A stretch of 64,000 nucleotides of DNA from Nitratireductor kimnyeongensis. Its GTDB lineage: Bacteria; Pseudomonadota; Alphaproteobacteria; Rhizobiales; Rhizobiaceae. Within the stretch, counting starts at the first letter, position 1; every line of letters begins with the position of its first letter. Position numbers and translations under genes: made by a program. This document shows, piece after piece, positions 9,856 to 19,325 of the stretch. The notes under the pieces are model-generated. The model worked only from the letters and a program-made list of their open reading frames with translations. It did no database searches and was not told where the DNA came from. The DNA lies in assembly GCF_019891395.1 (NCBI RefSeq), contig NZ_CP078143.1, forward strand, positions 1,278,001 through 1,342,000, read 5' to 3'.

Positions 9856-11121
9856 TCAGGCGAGCGGCCTGATCCGAAGCTTGGTGATGCGGTTCTTGTC
9901 GCGTTTCATGACGATGAAGCGCTTGCCGAAGAAGGTGAAGGCCTGTTTTTCCTCGGGGATCGTCTGGGTTTCGTGGATGACGAGACCGGCGATTGTCGTC
10001 GCCTCCTCGTCGGGCAGGTTCCAGTCGAGCGCGCGGTTCAGGTCGCGAATCGGCACAGAGCCTTCCACCACGATGGAGCCATCGGCCTCCTGCTTGACGC
10101 CCTGAACTTCCACATCGTGCTCGTCGGCAATGTCGCCGACGATTTCCTCGATGATGTCCTCGAGCGTAACGAGGCCTTCCACCTCGCCATATTCATCGAC
10201 GACAATGGCAATGTGCGCCTTCCGGCGCAGGAAGGCGTTGAGCTGATCCTGCAACGTGGTGGTGTCGGGAACGAACCACGGCTTGGAGGCCACTTTGGCG
10301 ATGTCGATCTTCGTGTAGTCGTTCTGAACATCGCCCAGCGCGCGCAAAAGATCCTTGGCGTGTACGACGCCGACAATGTTCTCCGTCGAACCCTTCCAGA
10401 TCGGAATGCGGGTGTAGGGGCTGCGCAGGATTTCACGCACCACGACCTCCGGGGCCTCATCCGCATCGACCGAACGCATATTGGTGCGGTGGATCATGAC
10501 GTCGGACACTTCCAGCTCATGCAGGTCTAGCAGCCCGCCGACACGGTCGCGGTCCTGTTTCACCACCGCGCCCTCACGGTGAAGCACCTCAACGGTGCCG
10601 CGCAGCTCTTCATGGGCAGACAGCATCGACTCGCGGCTTTGCAGATCGACGCCGAAAATTGAAAGAAGAAGCCTGACGATCCCGTTGGCAAGCGACGACA
10701 GGAAGCCGAAGAGAACCACCACGATACGCGCGAAAGGCGACACGGTGAGCGCGAACATCTCGGGCTTTGCGAGCGCCCAGGACTTCGGCAGGATCTCGGC
10801 AAAAATGACCAGAAGGACAGTCATGATGACGGTTGCATAGAGCACGCCCGCATCACCGAAGATTTTCAGGAACAGGCTGGTCGTGAGCGCAGAGGCGAGA
10901 ATATTGACCAGATTGTTGCCGATCAGAAGGGCGCCCACAAGCCGGTCTCGCCGCTGGATCAGGCGATCGACCAGACCGGCACGCGCATCGCCATTTGCTT
11001 CCATCGTGTGAAGCCTGGCGCGCGAAACAGCCGTCATGCCCGTCTCGGTTCCCGAAAAGAGGAAAGAAAGCGCTATGAGGCCCAGAATGATGCCGCCTGT
11101 GATCCACATCTCGGGTGTCAT
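9856..11121 (-). CDS. CorC/HlyC-type CBS-domain membrane transporter (CNNM family)
   Basis: The 421-residue protein has an N-terminal DUF21/CNNM transmembrane domain (about 1-170, with [15 protein letters not shown] at 23-37), a pair of CBS domains (about 195-320), and a C-terminal transporter-associated CorC/HlyC domain. The family exports magnesium or cobalt, or supports Mg2+ homeostasis at the inner membrane. Despite frequent annotation as hemolysin, no toxin function is indicated. Its ATG overlaps the aroB stop codon (ATGA), so it is translationally coupled as the third gene of an aroK-aroB operon. Confidence 0.9.
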   Translation of the reverse strand: MTPEMWITGGIILGLIALSFLFSGTETGMTAVSRARLHTMEANGDARAGLVDRLIQRRDRLVGALLIGNNLVNILASALTTSLFLKIFGDAGVLYATVIMTVLLVIFAEILPKSWALAKPEMFALTVSPFARIVVVLFGFLSSLANGIVRLLLSIFGVDLQSRESMLSAHEELRGTVEVLHREGAVVKQDRDRVGGLLDLHELEVSDVMIHRTNMRSVDADEAPEVVVREILRSPYTRIPIWKGSTENIVGVVHAKDLLRALGDVQNDYTKIDIAKVASKPWFVPDTTTLQDQLNAFLRRKAHIAIVVDEYGEVEGLVTLEDIIEEIVGDIADEHDVEVQGVKQEADGSIVVEGSVPIRDLNRALDWNLPDEEATTIAGLVIHETQTIPEEKQAFTFFGKRFIVMKRDKNRITKLRIRPLA

Positions 11122-12245
11122 TGCGATAAAGCTCCCTCAAGAAAGGACAAAACCTCGCTTGCCGGGACGTCCTTCGCTACGAAAGACTGGCCGACGCCGC
11201 GAGTGAGAATAAAGGTGAGTGCGCCGCGCGATACCTTCTTGTCCTGCGCGATATAGGTCAAAAGCTGTTCGGCACCAGGCAGGCCGCCGGGTACGTGGGA
11301 CAGCCGCGTGGGCAAACCGACAGCGGCAAGATGCGCTTCAACGCGCTCGGCATCATCCACACTTGCCAAATTGAGGCGCGCGGAAAAGCGATGCGCCAGC
11401 GCCATGCCGATGGCCACGCCTTCGCCATGCACGAGGCGTGCGCTGTCATAGCCCGTCGCCGCCTCCAGCGCGTGGCCGAACGTATGGCCCAGATTGAGCA
11501 ATGCCCGGTCGCCCTTCTCCAGCTCGTCTCGGGCCACCACATCTGCCTTGGCCTGACATGACTGCGCAATGGCTTCGACCCGCTCCGGACCGCCCGCGAA
11601 AACCGCCTGCCAGTTTTTCTCCAGCCAAGCGAAAAAATCCGGCCGGTCGATCAACCCGTATTTGGCGACCTCGGCATAACCGGCACGGAACTCGCGCGGG
11701 GAAAGCGTGTCGAGCACGGCTGTATCAGCGATGACGAGCTGCGGCTGGTGGAATACACCGACAAGGTTCTTGCCATGGACAGTGTTGATGCCGGTCTTTC
11801 CACCGACAGAAGAATCCACCTGAGCGAGTAGCGAGGTGGGCACCTGAACGAAGCGCATCCCGCGACGCACGATGCCGGAAGCGAAGCCCGCCAAATCGCC
11901 CACCACGCCGCCGCCAAGCGGGATGACAATGTCGCCGCGTTCAAGCCTGGCATCGAGGATACCGGACACAACCTCTTCCAGCGTTGCGAAACTCTTCGAG
12001 CGTTCCCCCGGAGCCACGGTGATCGCAGCCGATTCCACACCGGCTGCAGCGAGGCTTTCCTGAAGGGGCGCCAAATGATCTGCCGCGACATTTGAGTCGG
12101 TAACGATGGCTGCACGCACACCGGGAAGGCGCGCGGCAATTTCCGCACCTGTCCGCTGCAGCAAGCCTGGTCCGATGAGGATGTCATAGGAGCGCGCACC
12201 AAGCGAGACATGCACCTTGGCGGGCGCAGCATTCACATCACTCAT
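11118..12245 (-). CDS. aroB: 3-dehydroquinate synthase
   Basis: AroB (375 residues) converts DAHP to 3-dehydroquinate in the shikimate pathway using NAD+ and a divalent metal. Characteristic segments are [14 protein letters not shown] near 112, [19 protein letters not shown] near 137, and the metal-binding GHTFGHALE near 253. The start ATG at 12245 forms an ATGA overlap with the aroK stop; a start seven codons further upstream would be inside aroK. A CorC-like gene overlaps its end in the same way. Confidence 0.97.
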   Translation of the reverse strand: MSDVNAAPAKVHVSLGARSYDILIGPGLLQRTGAEIAARLPGVRAAIVTDSNVAADHLAPLQESLAAAGVESAAITVAPGERSKSFATLEEVVSGILDARLERGDIVIPLGGGVVGDLAGFASGIVRRGMRFVQVPTSLLAQVDSSVGGKTGINTVHGKNLVGVFHQPQLVIADTAVLDTLSPREFRAGYAEVAKYGLIDRPDFFAWLEKNWQAVFAGGPERVEAIAQSCQAKADVVARDELEKGDRALLNLGHTFGHALEAATGYDSARLVHGEGVAIGMALAHRFSARLNLASVDDAERVEAHLAAVGLPTRLSHVPGGLPGAEQLLTYIAQDKKVSRGALTFILTRGVGQSFVAKDVPASEVLSFLEGALSQ

Positions 12246-12841
12246 GATCGGGTGTCCTTCCGGCATTCGTCCTGCAAATAGGCGTCGAGGGCGGCAATCA
12301 CCTCAGCCACGATGACTTCCTTGGGCTCGTTGCGTGAATGAACGACGATATCTGCTTCGCCATAGAGCGGGTAGCGTTCATCCATAAGATTGCGCATCAC
12401 CCCTTCGGGATCGTCATTGTTCAACAGGGGGCGGTTGGAACGGCGCCCCACACGTTCCATCAAAGTCGGCAGGTCGGCTTTCAGCCAGACCGAGACACCG
12501 CGGCGCGCGACGGCGCGGCGCGTCTGGCCGTTCATGAACGCGCCACCGCCGGTGGAAACAACGCGCGGCCCGCTCTTGAGCAATCGCGCAATGACCCGCC
12601 GCTCCAGCGAGCGAAACTCGGTTTCCCCATAGGCCGCGAACAGATCCGGCACCGTCATGCGCGAGACCGTCTCGATCTCGTGATCACTATCGATGAAAGG
12701 CAATTTCAGCACATCGGCCACACGCCGGCCAATCACCGTCTTGCCGGCGCCCATCAGGCCGACAAAGACAAGCGATCGCCTGCCCAGCCGGCGAGCGAGA
12801 ATTTCGGTATCTGGAATCGATAGGTTATCGGTGACTGTCAT
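12242..12841 (-). CDS. aroK: Shikimate kinase
   Basis: AroK (199 residues) phosphorylates shikimate with ATP, the fifth step of the shikimate pathway. It has Walker [12 protein letters not shown] near 28, the shikimate-binding DSDHEIE near 53 and the STGGGAF glycine-rich element near 98, plus RPLLN in the lid region. The N-terminus is extended relative to E. coli AroK, as usual in Rhizobiales. The ATG at 12841 was preferred over a GTG ten codons upstream because an AGAGG lies at suitable distance. It heads the aroK-aroB-CorC operon. Confidence 0.96.
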   Translation of the reverse strand: MTVTDNLSIPDTEILARRLGRRSLVFVGLMGAGKTVIGRRVADVLKLPFIDSDHEIETVSRMTVPDLFAAYGETEFRSLERRVIARLLKSGPRVVSTGGGAFMNGQTRRAVARRGVSVWLKADLPTLMERVGRRSNRPLLNNDDPEGVMRNLMDERYPLYGEADIVVHSRNEPKEVIVAEVIAALDAYLQDECRKDTRS

Positions 12842-12989
12842 GCTCGCGCCTCTGCCTGCCGGTTTCGACACAAAAGCCGTGATCCGTCAAGCGCTTGACT
12901 GTCGTGCACACCACATACTTGCTTGCAAAGGAGGAAGCGGCATCCCATAAACAGACTGGGTAGGGAAGACAGAACGGGGCACTGAAGGC

Positions 12990-13139
12990 ATGCCGACGCT
13001 TTTTCGGCTATTGATGATCATCGCGGTACTCGCGGGGCTGGTTTATGGCGCCATGGTTGCCCTCGTGACCTTTGTCGAACCGCAAACCGGCGAGATGAGC
13101 GTGCGAATTCCAGCAGAAAAGTTGAATCCATCGCAATGA
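12990..13139 (+). CDS. Conserved 49-residue single-pass membrane peptide upstream of xerD
   Basis: The 49-codon frame begins [16 protein letters not shown], has one hydrophobic segment of about 22 residues (5-28), and ends in a short soluble tail [16 protein letters not shown]. Its stop TGA overlaps the xerD start (ATGA), which supports real, coupled translation. Its start lies 148 bp from the divergent aroK gene, so this peptide and xerD share a promoter region. From memory, similar small proteins occur at this place in other Rhizobiales. Function is unknown. Confidence 0.72.
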   Translation: MPTLFRLLMIIAVLAGLVYGAMVALVTFVEPQTGEMSVRIPAEKLNPSQ

Positions 13140-14074
13140 GCTCCCGGATCGGCAGCGGCGCGCGGATCGAGGCCTTTCTGGAAATGATGGCGGCCGAACG
13201 CGGCGCCAGCGACAACACGCTTGCCTCCTACCGCCGTGACCTGGAGGATGCCGCCTTGCACATCGCAAGAGATGGCAGGACCCTGCAAGATGCCGACGCG
13301 GATGATCTGCGCGCTTTTCTCAGCACCCTTTCCGCACAGGGGTTTGCGGCTACGACCCAGACCCGCAAGCTCTCTGCTCTCAGACAGTTTTTCCAGTTTC
13401 TCTACGCGGAAGGGCTGCGCGGCGATGACCCGACGGGAGTTCTCGACAGCCCGAAAAAAGGACGCGGCCTGCCGAAAACACTGAGCGAGGAAGAGACAGG
13501 AAACCTGCTTGAACGGGCTGAAACGGACGCTCGCGAGGCCGCGCCGCACACACCGGAGCACGTCGGAGCGGTGCGGCTCCACGCGCTGCTTGAGGTGCTG
13601 TATGCCTCGGGCCTTCGTGTGTCCGAACTCGTAAGCCTGCCGGTAACGGTGGCGCTTCGGGATGAGCGTTTCTTCGCTGTGCGCGGCAAGGGCGGCAAGG
13701 AACGCATTGTGCCGCTCTCCGGCAAGGCGCGCGCAGCCATGCAGACTTGGCTCGCCGTGCGGAAAGCAAACCCTTCCTGGGCCGAGAGCACCTGGCTCTT
13801 TCCTGCGAATTCGGAAAGCGGTCACTTGCCAAGGCAGGTCTTCGCTCGGGAATTGAAGGCGGTCGCGGCGCGTGCAGGCGTCGACACGGCGAAGATCTCA
13901 CCGCATGTGCTGCGCCACGCCTTTGCAAGCCATCTTCTGCAGAATGGCGCGGATTTGCGAGCCGTGCAGGAATTGCTGGGGCATTCGGACATATCCACGA
14001 CGCAAATCTATACGCATGTGCTTGAAAAACGCCTTGCCGAGCTGGTTCAAAAGCACCATCCGCTTGCCGATTAG
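13136..14074 (+). CDS. xerD: Site-specific tyrosine recombinase XerD
   Basis: XerD (312 residues) resolves chromosome dimers with XerC at the dif site. The N-terminal SAM-like core-binding domain spans about 8-95 and the catalytic domain about 110-305. Catalytic residues visible are Arg161 (SGLRVSEL), a Lys in the GKGGKER beta-hairpin at 184-187, His257 and Arg260 (HVLRHAF), His283 (GHSDIST) and the nucleophile Tyr292. Length and single chromosomal housekeeping context argue for XerD rather than a phage integrase; XerC cannot be fully excluded without a search. It is translationally coupled to the 49-codon gene upstream. Confidence 0.92.
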   Translation: MSSRIGSGARIEAFLEMMAAERGASDNTLASYRRDLEDAALHIARDGRTLQDADADDLRAFLSTLSAQGFAATTQTRKLSALRQFFQFLYAEGLRGDDPTGVLDSPKKGRGLPKTLSEEETGNLLERAETDAREAAPHTPEHVGAVRLHALLEVLYASGLRVSELVSLPVTVALRDERFFAVRGKGGKERIVPLSGKARAAMQTWLAVRKANPSWAESTWLFPANSESGHLPRQVFARELKAVAARAGVDTAKISPHVLRHAFASHLLQNGADLRAVQELLGHSDISTTQIYTHVLEKRLAELVQKHHPLAD

Positions 14075-14174
14075 CTTCATGAACGTTATGTGGAGCGTCA
14101 CATTACCGGCGGCAGGCCGTGTTCAACCCAGAGATGCCTCTATCGCAGTGTCTCGTGTTCGATTTGGCGAGTGA

Positions 14175-15125
14175 ATGTACAACTATCTCGATTTTGAAAA
14201 GCCCGTTGCCGATCTCGAAGGCCAGATCCTTGAACTGAAAAAGCTCGCCGAAAGCGGCGAAGCGGTGGACGTCGCCGATGAGATCGCACGCCTTGAGAAG
14301 CGTTCCAAGGATGCACTGGTAGAAATCTACCGGTCGTTGACGCCCTGGCAGAAGGCACAGGTCGCCCGCCACCCCGACCGCCCGCACTGTCTTGATTATG
14401 TGCGCGGTCTCTTCACCGATTTCACGCCGCTTGCCGGGGACCGGGCCTTCGGCGAAGACAATGCGATCATCGCTGGTTTCGCCCGCTTCAACGGCCAATC
14501 CGTTGCGGTGATCGGCCAGGAAAAAGGCAACGACACGCAAAGCCGTCTGAAGCACAATTTCGGCATGGCCCGGCCCGAAGGTTACCGAAAGGCCGTGCGC
14601 GTCATGGATCTGGCGGACCGTTTCGACATTCCGCTCATCAGCATTGTCGACACGACAGGTGCCTATCCCGGCATCGGCGCGGAAGAGCGCGGTCAGGCAG
14701 AAGCCATCGCCCAGTCGACATCCCGCTGTCTCGGCCTGAAGGTTCCGAACATTGCTGTTGTCATCGGTGAAGGCGGCTCGGGTGGCGCCATCGCCATCGC
14801 CACCGCCAATCAGGTCTACATGCTCGAACACGCCATCTACTCGGTGATCTCGCCCGAGGGCGCGGCCTCCATTCTGTGGCGCGACTCTGCCCGGGCGAAA
14901 GACGCGGCAACCAACATGAAGATCACCGCGCAGGACCTTATGGGCCTCAAGGTGATCGACGGCATCATTCCCGAGCCGATCGGCGGCGCGCACCGGGCAC
15001 CGGAAAAGGTGATCGCAGCGGCCGGCGAGCAGATCGAGAAGGGATTTGCCGAAATGGCCGACGGCAAGATGGATTATCGCGAGCATCGTCGCGAGAAATT
15101 CCTCGCCATCGGCCGGACGTTGTAA
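14175..15125 (+). CDS. accA: Acetyl-CoA carboxylase carboxyltransferase subunit alpha
   Basis: AccA (316 residues) forms with AccD the carboxyltransferase that moves CO2 from biotin to acetyl-CoA, giving malonyl-CoA for fatty acid synthesis. The N-terminal helix MYNYLDFEKPV, the TPWQKAQVARHPDRP stretch near 56, and the crotonase-like active region IVDTTGAYPGIGAEERGQAE near 157 and GEGGSGGAIA near 197 are diagnostic. It is 100 bp downstream of xerD and ends 7 bp from a convergent gene. Confidence 0.97.
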   Translation: MYNYLDFEKPVADLEGQILELKKLAESGEAVDVADEIARLEKRSKDALVEIYRSLTPWQKAQVARHPDRPHCLDYVRGLFTDFTPLAGDRAFGEDNAIIAGFARFNGQSVAVIGQEKGNDTQSRLKHNFGMARPEGYRKAVRVMDLADRFDIPLISIVDTTGAYPGIGAEERGQAEAIAQSTSRCLGLKVPNIAVVIGEGGSGGAIAIATANQVYMLEHAIYSVISPEGAASILWRDSARAKDAATNMKITAQDLMGLKVIDGIIPEPIGGAHRAPEKVIAAAGEQIEKGFAEMADGKMDYREHRREKFLAIGRTL

Positions 15126-15132
15126 GCCTCGA

Positions 15133-15780
15133 TCAGGCGGCGGAAGCACGTTCGGGTCTGCGCACCACGCGGATGGTACCACTGTTTCCGCCACCACAGA
15201 AAAAGCGGTCGCTGCCGTCGGACTCAAGACCTGATATGCCCATCCCGGACGGCATGTCCAATTGGGTCAGCACTGCCCCGGTTTCCGGGTCGATGCGCCG
15301 CAGTTCATTTTCGTCGCCTTCCCACGTGCCGTGCCACAGCTCTCCATCCACCCAGGTAACACCCGTGACAAAGCGGTTGGATTCGATGGTGCGCAGGATC
15401 GCTCCCGTCTCCGGGTCGATCTTGTGGATTTTCCGATCCCGAAACTGCCCGACCCAAAGTGCGCCGTCGGCCCAGGCCAAACCGGAGCTGCCTCCGTCCT
15501 GTGGGGCAGGAATGCTGGCCAGCACCGAGCCGGTTTCCGGATCAATCTTCTGGATCCGGTCTTCCGCGATCTGAAACATGTGCGTGCCGTCGAAAGCCGT
15601 GCCCGCCATTGCCGTCATCTCGATCGAGCGAACGATCTGGCCTGTTCCGGGATTGACGGCATTCAACCTGTCTCCCGAAGCAAACCACACATTCTGTCCG
15701 TCATGGGTGACGCCGTGAACGGCCTCCACGTCCGGGAAGGGGCCGAGTTCCTGGATGATGTCTGCTTTTGATCTGGTCAT
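15133..15780 (-). CDS. Beta-propeller repeat protein (YncE/Vgb-like)
   Basis: The 215-residue protein consists of about five repeats with the recurring strand-turn signature KIDPETG or similar (NPGTG, RIDPETG), each followed by a hydrophobic strand and a WVDGELW or WADGALW element. This is a small propeller of the PQQ/NHL or glutamine-cyclotransferase-like type. There is no signal peptide, so it is predicted cytoplasmic. It stands 35 bp downstream of the HTH regulator on the same strand and is therefore likely in one transcript with it. Function is unknown; possible roles are ligand binding or protein-protein interaction. Confidence 0.65.
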   Translation of the reverse strand: MTRSKADIIQELGPFPDVEAVHGVTHDGQNVWFASGDRLNAVNPGTGQIVRSIEMTAMAGTAFDGTHMFQIAEDRIQKIDPETGSVLASIPAPQDGGSSGLAWADGALWVGQFRDRKIHKIDPETGAILRTIESNRFVTGVTWVDGELWHGTWEGDENELRRIDPETGAVLTQLDMPSGMGISGLESDGSDRFFCGGGNSGTIRVVRRPERASAA

Positions 15781-15815
15781 GATCCATTTCCTTTCCGATT
15801 GATCATGGACCGAAC

Positions 15816-17042
15816 CTATCCGTCGGTGATTTTGGCCGGGAGTAACAAGTTTGTCGGGAAACCGGGCAGTGTTGGCACGACCCAGCGGCAGGCGCGCCCG
15901 CGCCCGCGCCCGAAGGATCGCACCTTTCCCTCCTCCCGCAACCGCTCAAGGGCCCGCTGGACCGTCCGGGAGCTGACACCCAGAGCCAGAGCAAGCGCTG
16001 CGCTGGACCACGCCTCGCCATCGCCCAGCAAGGCAAGGACATCTGCATGGCTGTCTTCCACGGGCTGCGCCAGAACAACCACGTCCCGTCCCTCCGGAAC
16101 AGTGAGAAGGAAACCGGCATCCGTGGCGCTCAGACCCGCATGATCCCCCAGCAGCGCGCGCAGCCTGCCTATTTCCACCCGCAAGCGCGCGCGGTGAGAT
16201 TCGTCCGCGACCCTGCCTCTGAACGCCTTTGCCACGAGAACCTTGCGGGAAACGTCCGACGGCCATGCTTCGGCAAGCGCACGTGCAAGAGCGAAGAGAA
16301 CCGGACGTGTCTCAAGCCCGATCACTTCCCTTGCGCTGCGGACCACATGCCGACAGGCATCAACCACGAAAGTGCCGGATGCGAGAAGAGCCTCCACCTG
16401 ATCGAGCAGGAGCAACTCCTCCCCCCCGCTCGAGATCAGCCTGGCCGCAGGCACCTCAAGTGCCCGCATGGCAGTGTCGACCTCGCTCACCAACGCGGGA
16501 ATACCCGCCCCTCTTGCAGCGGCGGCAGCGCGCTCCAGCGCGGCCCGCGCCTTCCTTGCCTCAACCCGACGCATGGCGATGCCGGCAGCCACCATGCCGC
16601 AGCCGGCTTGCGCCTGCAACGGCAGCAAGTCCGGATCAATCACCTCAAGCTCCCGCTCGGCTTCATCCAAACGGCCGATCAGCAGGAGATGCCGCGCGGA
16701 AAGGTAACGGGCATAGGCGGCGTTGATGGTGTCGCCCTGCCGCTCCAGCGTTTCGCGCGCCCGTTGAAGCGCCGCCTCCGGCCAGCCGAGATCGCGTGAG
16801 ACGAGGGCAATCTCCGCTTCCGCCACGACGCAGCGCGCCCGGGCCCTGTGTTCGCGTGGGCTGAAAGCGCGCGCTGCGCGGCGCAGCAGCGCCTTGGCGA
16901 GATCCAGATCGCCTAGTTGCGCCATGGCGATGCCGCGCAGCGCCAGTGCCGGCGCATCACTGCGCAGGGCAATGCGGTTGAGCGCACCCAGCGGATCGCC
17001 CGCCGCCAGCGCGCGGCCCGCCGCAGTGATTAGAGCGTCCAT
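15816..17042 (-). CDS. TPR/HTH transcriptional regulator
   Basis: This 408-residue protein has an Ala/Leu/Arg-rich N-terminal part of about 230 residues made of helical pairs resembling TPR repeats. A C-terminal region follows with an OmpR/BTAD-like segment (RLRVEIGRLRALLGDH near 281) and a winged-helix-like segment with ALGVSSRTVQRALERL near 352. It is divergent from the DUF899-DUF2182 pair with a 113-bp spacer, and upstream of the beta-propeller gene. The layout suggests it controls both sides. Ligand unknown; the function is inferred from the HTH and the gene order. Confidence 0.68.
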   Translation of the reverse strand: MDALITAAGRALAAGDPLGALNRIALRSDAPALALRGIAMAQLGDLDLAKALLRRAARAFSPREHRARARCVVAEAEIALVSRDLGWPEAALQRARETLERQGDTINAAYARYLSARHLLLIGRLDEAERELEVIDPDLLPLQAQAGCGMVAAGIAMRRVEARKARAALERAAAAARGAGIPALVSEVDTAMRALEVPAARLISSGGEELLLLDQVEALLASGTFVVDACRHVVRSAREVIGLETRPVLFALARALAEAWPSDVSRKVLVAKAFRGRVADESHRARLRVEIGRLRALLGDHAGLSATDAGFLLTVPEGRDVVVLAQPVEDSHADVLALLGDGEAWSSAALALALGVSSRTVQRALERLREEGKVRSFGRGRGRACRWVVPTLPGFPTNLLLPAKITDG

Positions 17043-17155
17043 CTAAATCGCGCCACGATTGTCACTCTCACCCCCCGATTACCATTCCCTACTCTAGCGG
17101 ACAGCCGCCCCCCGACAAGACGCGGATGAAGGGCGGCCATGCAAAGGAGAAAACC

Positions 17156-17932
17156 ATGACCATACACGCGACAGGAACACATGAGGAATGGCGCGCGGCG
17201 CGGCTGGCGCTTCTACAGGAAGAAAAGGAACTCACCAGACGCAGCGATGCGCTGGCGCAGAAGCGACAGCAACTTCCCTGGGTGCGCATCGACAAGGAGT
17301 ATCGCTTCGACACGGAGATGGGAGAGGCCTCGCTGGCCGATCTTTTTCAGGGCCGTTCGCAGCTTCTCGTCTACCATTTCATGTTCGGCCCGGACTATGA
17401 GGCGGGCTGCCCCTCCTGCTCTGCCATAGCGGACGGGTTTGACGGCTCGGTGGTGCATCTGGCCAATCACGACGTGACCCTGATGGCCATATCCCGTGCG
17501 CCGCTCTCAAAATTGACGGCTTTCAGGAAACGGATGGGATGGTCCTTTCCGTGGGCATCTTCCGGCCAGAGCGACTTCAACCAGGATTTCGGGATTGGAT
17601 TCACGAAAGAGCAGCAAGCCGAAGGCATCGAATACAACTTCCGGCGCGAACCGCCGATGAAGAACACACTCGCCGGCAAGACGATGGCGAACTGGGATGG
17701 CGACAACCCGGTTGCCCAGACCGCCGCGATGACTGGGACCGACGTGCCAACCTTCACACGCGAACGTCCCGGTGCAAGCACCTTCGTGCTGGAGGACGGG
17801 GTGGTCTACCATACCTACTCAACATATTCCCGCGGACTGGACGGGCTGTGGGGCATGTATCAGTGGCTCGACCGTGCGCCCAAGGGGCGCAATGAAACGG
17901 GCATGTGGTGGCGCCATCATGACAAATACTAA
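17156..17932 (+). CDS. DUF899 thioredoxin-like protein
   Basis: The 258-residue protein is a DUF899-family member with a predicted thioredoxin fold. The motif EAGCPSCSAIADGF near residue 84 carries a CPSC pair at the position of a thiol-disulfide centre. Other family landmarks are YRFDTEMGEASLADLF near 46, SQLLVYHFMFGPDYE near 66, and SRGLDGLWGMYQWLDR near 221. The ATG at 17156 is chosen because AAAGGAG precedes it; an in-frame ATG lies ten codons upstream. It overlaps the next gene by 14 bp. Redox activity is an inference from the cysteine pair. Confidence 0.82.
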   Translation: MTIHATGTHEEWRAARLALLQEEKELTRRSDALAQKRQQLPWVRIDKEYRFDTEMGEASLADLFQGRSQLLVYHFMFGPDYEAGCPSCSAIADGFDGSVVHLANHDVTLMAISRAPLSKLTAFRKRMGWSFPWASSGQSDFNQDFGIGFTKEQQAEGIEYNFRREPPMKNTLAGKTMANWDGDNPVAQTAAMTGTDVPTFTRERPGASTFVLEDGVVYHTYSTYSRGLDGLWGMYQWLDRAPKGRNETGMWWRHHDKY

Positions 17933-18578
17933 AGCACTGCCCGTGGCTCTGGCCCTTGCATCAACGCTGGGGCTGGCAGCGCTCTGCTGGGGCCTCATGG
18001 CACAGACGATGGGGGGCATGCACATGAAACCGGTCGCATCGCCCGGCCCGTTTCCTGCCTTCATCGCCATGTGGATCACAATGATGGCGGCAATGATGTT
18101 GCCCGGCATCGCACCAACGGTCGTGAAAACAGCCCGGGGCGGTGCTTCCGGTGCAGCCGTTCTGTGGTTCGTTGCGGCCTATCTGATCGTCTGGGCTGTG
18201 ATCGGCCTGCCGGTCTATCTGCTCTACCAGCCCCACGGCACCGTGATCGCGGGCATTGTCACGATTGCGGCAGGCCTCTACGAGTTCACGCCGATCAAGA
18301 AGGAAGCGCGGCGTCGATGCTGCCGTGGCCCCCTCTCCTCTGGTCTTGAGTGCGGGTCCTTCTGTGTCGTCATGACGATTGGGCTGATGGCGATGCAGAT
18401 CGCCATCGGCATCATGAGCCTTGGCTGGATGGTGGTGGTGACGCTCGTCATCTGCGCGCAAAAGCTCATGCCGCCACGGGAGCCCATCGACACGATCCTG
18501 GGTCTGGCACTGATCGGCCTGGGGCTTGCCATCCTTGCTGTTCCGGACCACGTGCCCGGCCTCATGCCGGCCATGTGA
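17919..18578 (+). CDS. DUF2182 integral membrane protein, possible metal binder
   Basis: This 219-residue protein has about five or six membrane helices and family-typical Met-rich stretches: GGMHMKP near 32, MWITMMAAMMLPG near 51, and a CC...CGSFC cysteine cluster around 134-148. DUF2182 proteins are described as predicted metal-binding membrane proteins. Its ATG is inside the end of the DUF899 gene, so the two are translationally coupled and likely act together at the inner membrane. Copper handling is a reasonable guess from the Met/Cys content but is not established here. Confidence 0.8.
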   Translation: MTNTKALPVALALASTLGLAALCWGLMAQTMGGMHMKPVASPGPFPAFIAMWITMMAAMMLPGIAPTVVKTARGGASGAAVLWFVAAYLIVWAVIGLPVYLLYQPHGTVIAGIVTIAAGLYEFTPIKKEARRRCCRGPLSSGLECGSFCVVMTIGLMAMQIAIGIMSLGWMVVVTLVICAQKLMPPREPIDTILGLALIGLGLAILAVPDHVPGLMPAM

Positions 18579-18593
18579 CGCCAACCGGCCCGA

Positions 18594-19325
18594 TCAAAGC
18601 ACCTTGCGCAGAAATGCGCGGGTGCGCGGGTCCTTCGGGTCGGTGAACATTGCGTCGGGAGGTCCCTGCTCGACGATCTTGCCACCATCCATGAACAGGA
18701 TTCGGTCTGCAATGTCGCGGGCGAATTGCATCTCATGCGTGACGATCAGCATGGTCTGGCGCGCATCGGCCACGCGCTTCAACAATTGAAGCACCTCTTC
18801 CACCCATTCGGGGTCAAGTGCCGAAGTCGGCTCGTCGATGAGCATGATCTCGGCCTCCGCCGCCATGGCGCGGCCGATCCCGACACGCTGCTGCTGGCCA
18901 CCGGACAACGCGGCCGGGTAGCTCTGCGCCTTGTCGGCAAGACCGATGGTAGCCAGAATCTCTTCGGCGCGGGCGTGTGCTCTCGCCTTCTCCCAGCCCC
19001 GGACGGTGATCAGCCCCTCGGCGATGTTGTCGCGCGCCGTCTTGTTGGCAAAAAGCGCGTAGCTCTGGAACACGAAGGAGGTCTGCCTTCTGAGCGCGAG
19101 CTCTTCTGCGGCCCTTGCCCGGCGCGCATCGACAGTGACAGGGCCAATGGTGATGGTCCCCTCGTCGGGCTTTTCGAGAAAGTTGAGCGAGCGCAGCAGC
19201 GTCGACTTCCCTGTGCCGGACGGGCCGATGATGGCAACACGCTCGCCCGAACGGATATCGAGATCGATGCCATCCAGAACAGTGTTGTCGCCGAAACGCT
19301 TGGTGAGTGCCCGAACAGAAATCAT
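18594..19325 (-). CDS. Polar amino acid ABC transporter ATPase
   Basis: The 243-residue ATPase has Walker A GPSGTGKST at 34-42, the signature [14 protein letters not shown] near 135, Walker B IMLIDEPTSALDP near 160, and the switch His in IVTHEMQ. These are hallmarks of the GlnQ/HisP subfamily that energises polar amino-acid uptake. A longer in-frame reading back to 19631 lies wholly inside the permease gene; the ATG at 19325 overlaps the permease stop (ATGA) and begins the family N-terminus MISVRALTKRFG. It is the last gene of the binding protein-permease-ATPase operon. Confidence 0.94.
   Translation of the reverse strand: MISVRALTKRFGDNTVLDGIDLDIRSGERVAIIGPSGTGKSTLLRSLNFLEKPDEGTITIGPVTVDARRARAAEELALRRQTSFVFQSYALFANKTARDNIAEGLITVRGWEKARAHARAEEILATIGLADKAQSYPAALSGGQQQRVGIGRAMAAEAEIMLIDEPTSALDPEWVEEVLQLLKRVADARQTMLIVTHEMQFARDIADRILFMDGGKIVEQGPPDAMFTDPKDPRTRAFLRKVL

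Noticed and set aside
9856..11121. Hemolysin annotation for the CBS-domain protein
   Set aside because: CNNM/CorC-type membrane transporter architecture; the hemolysin name is historical and unsupported here.
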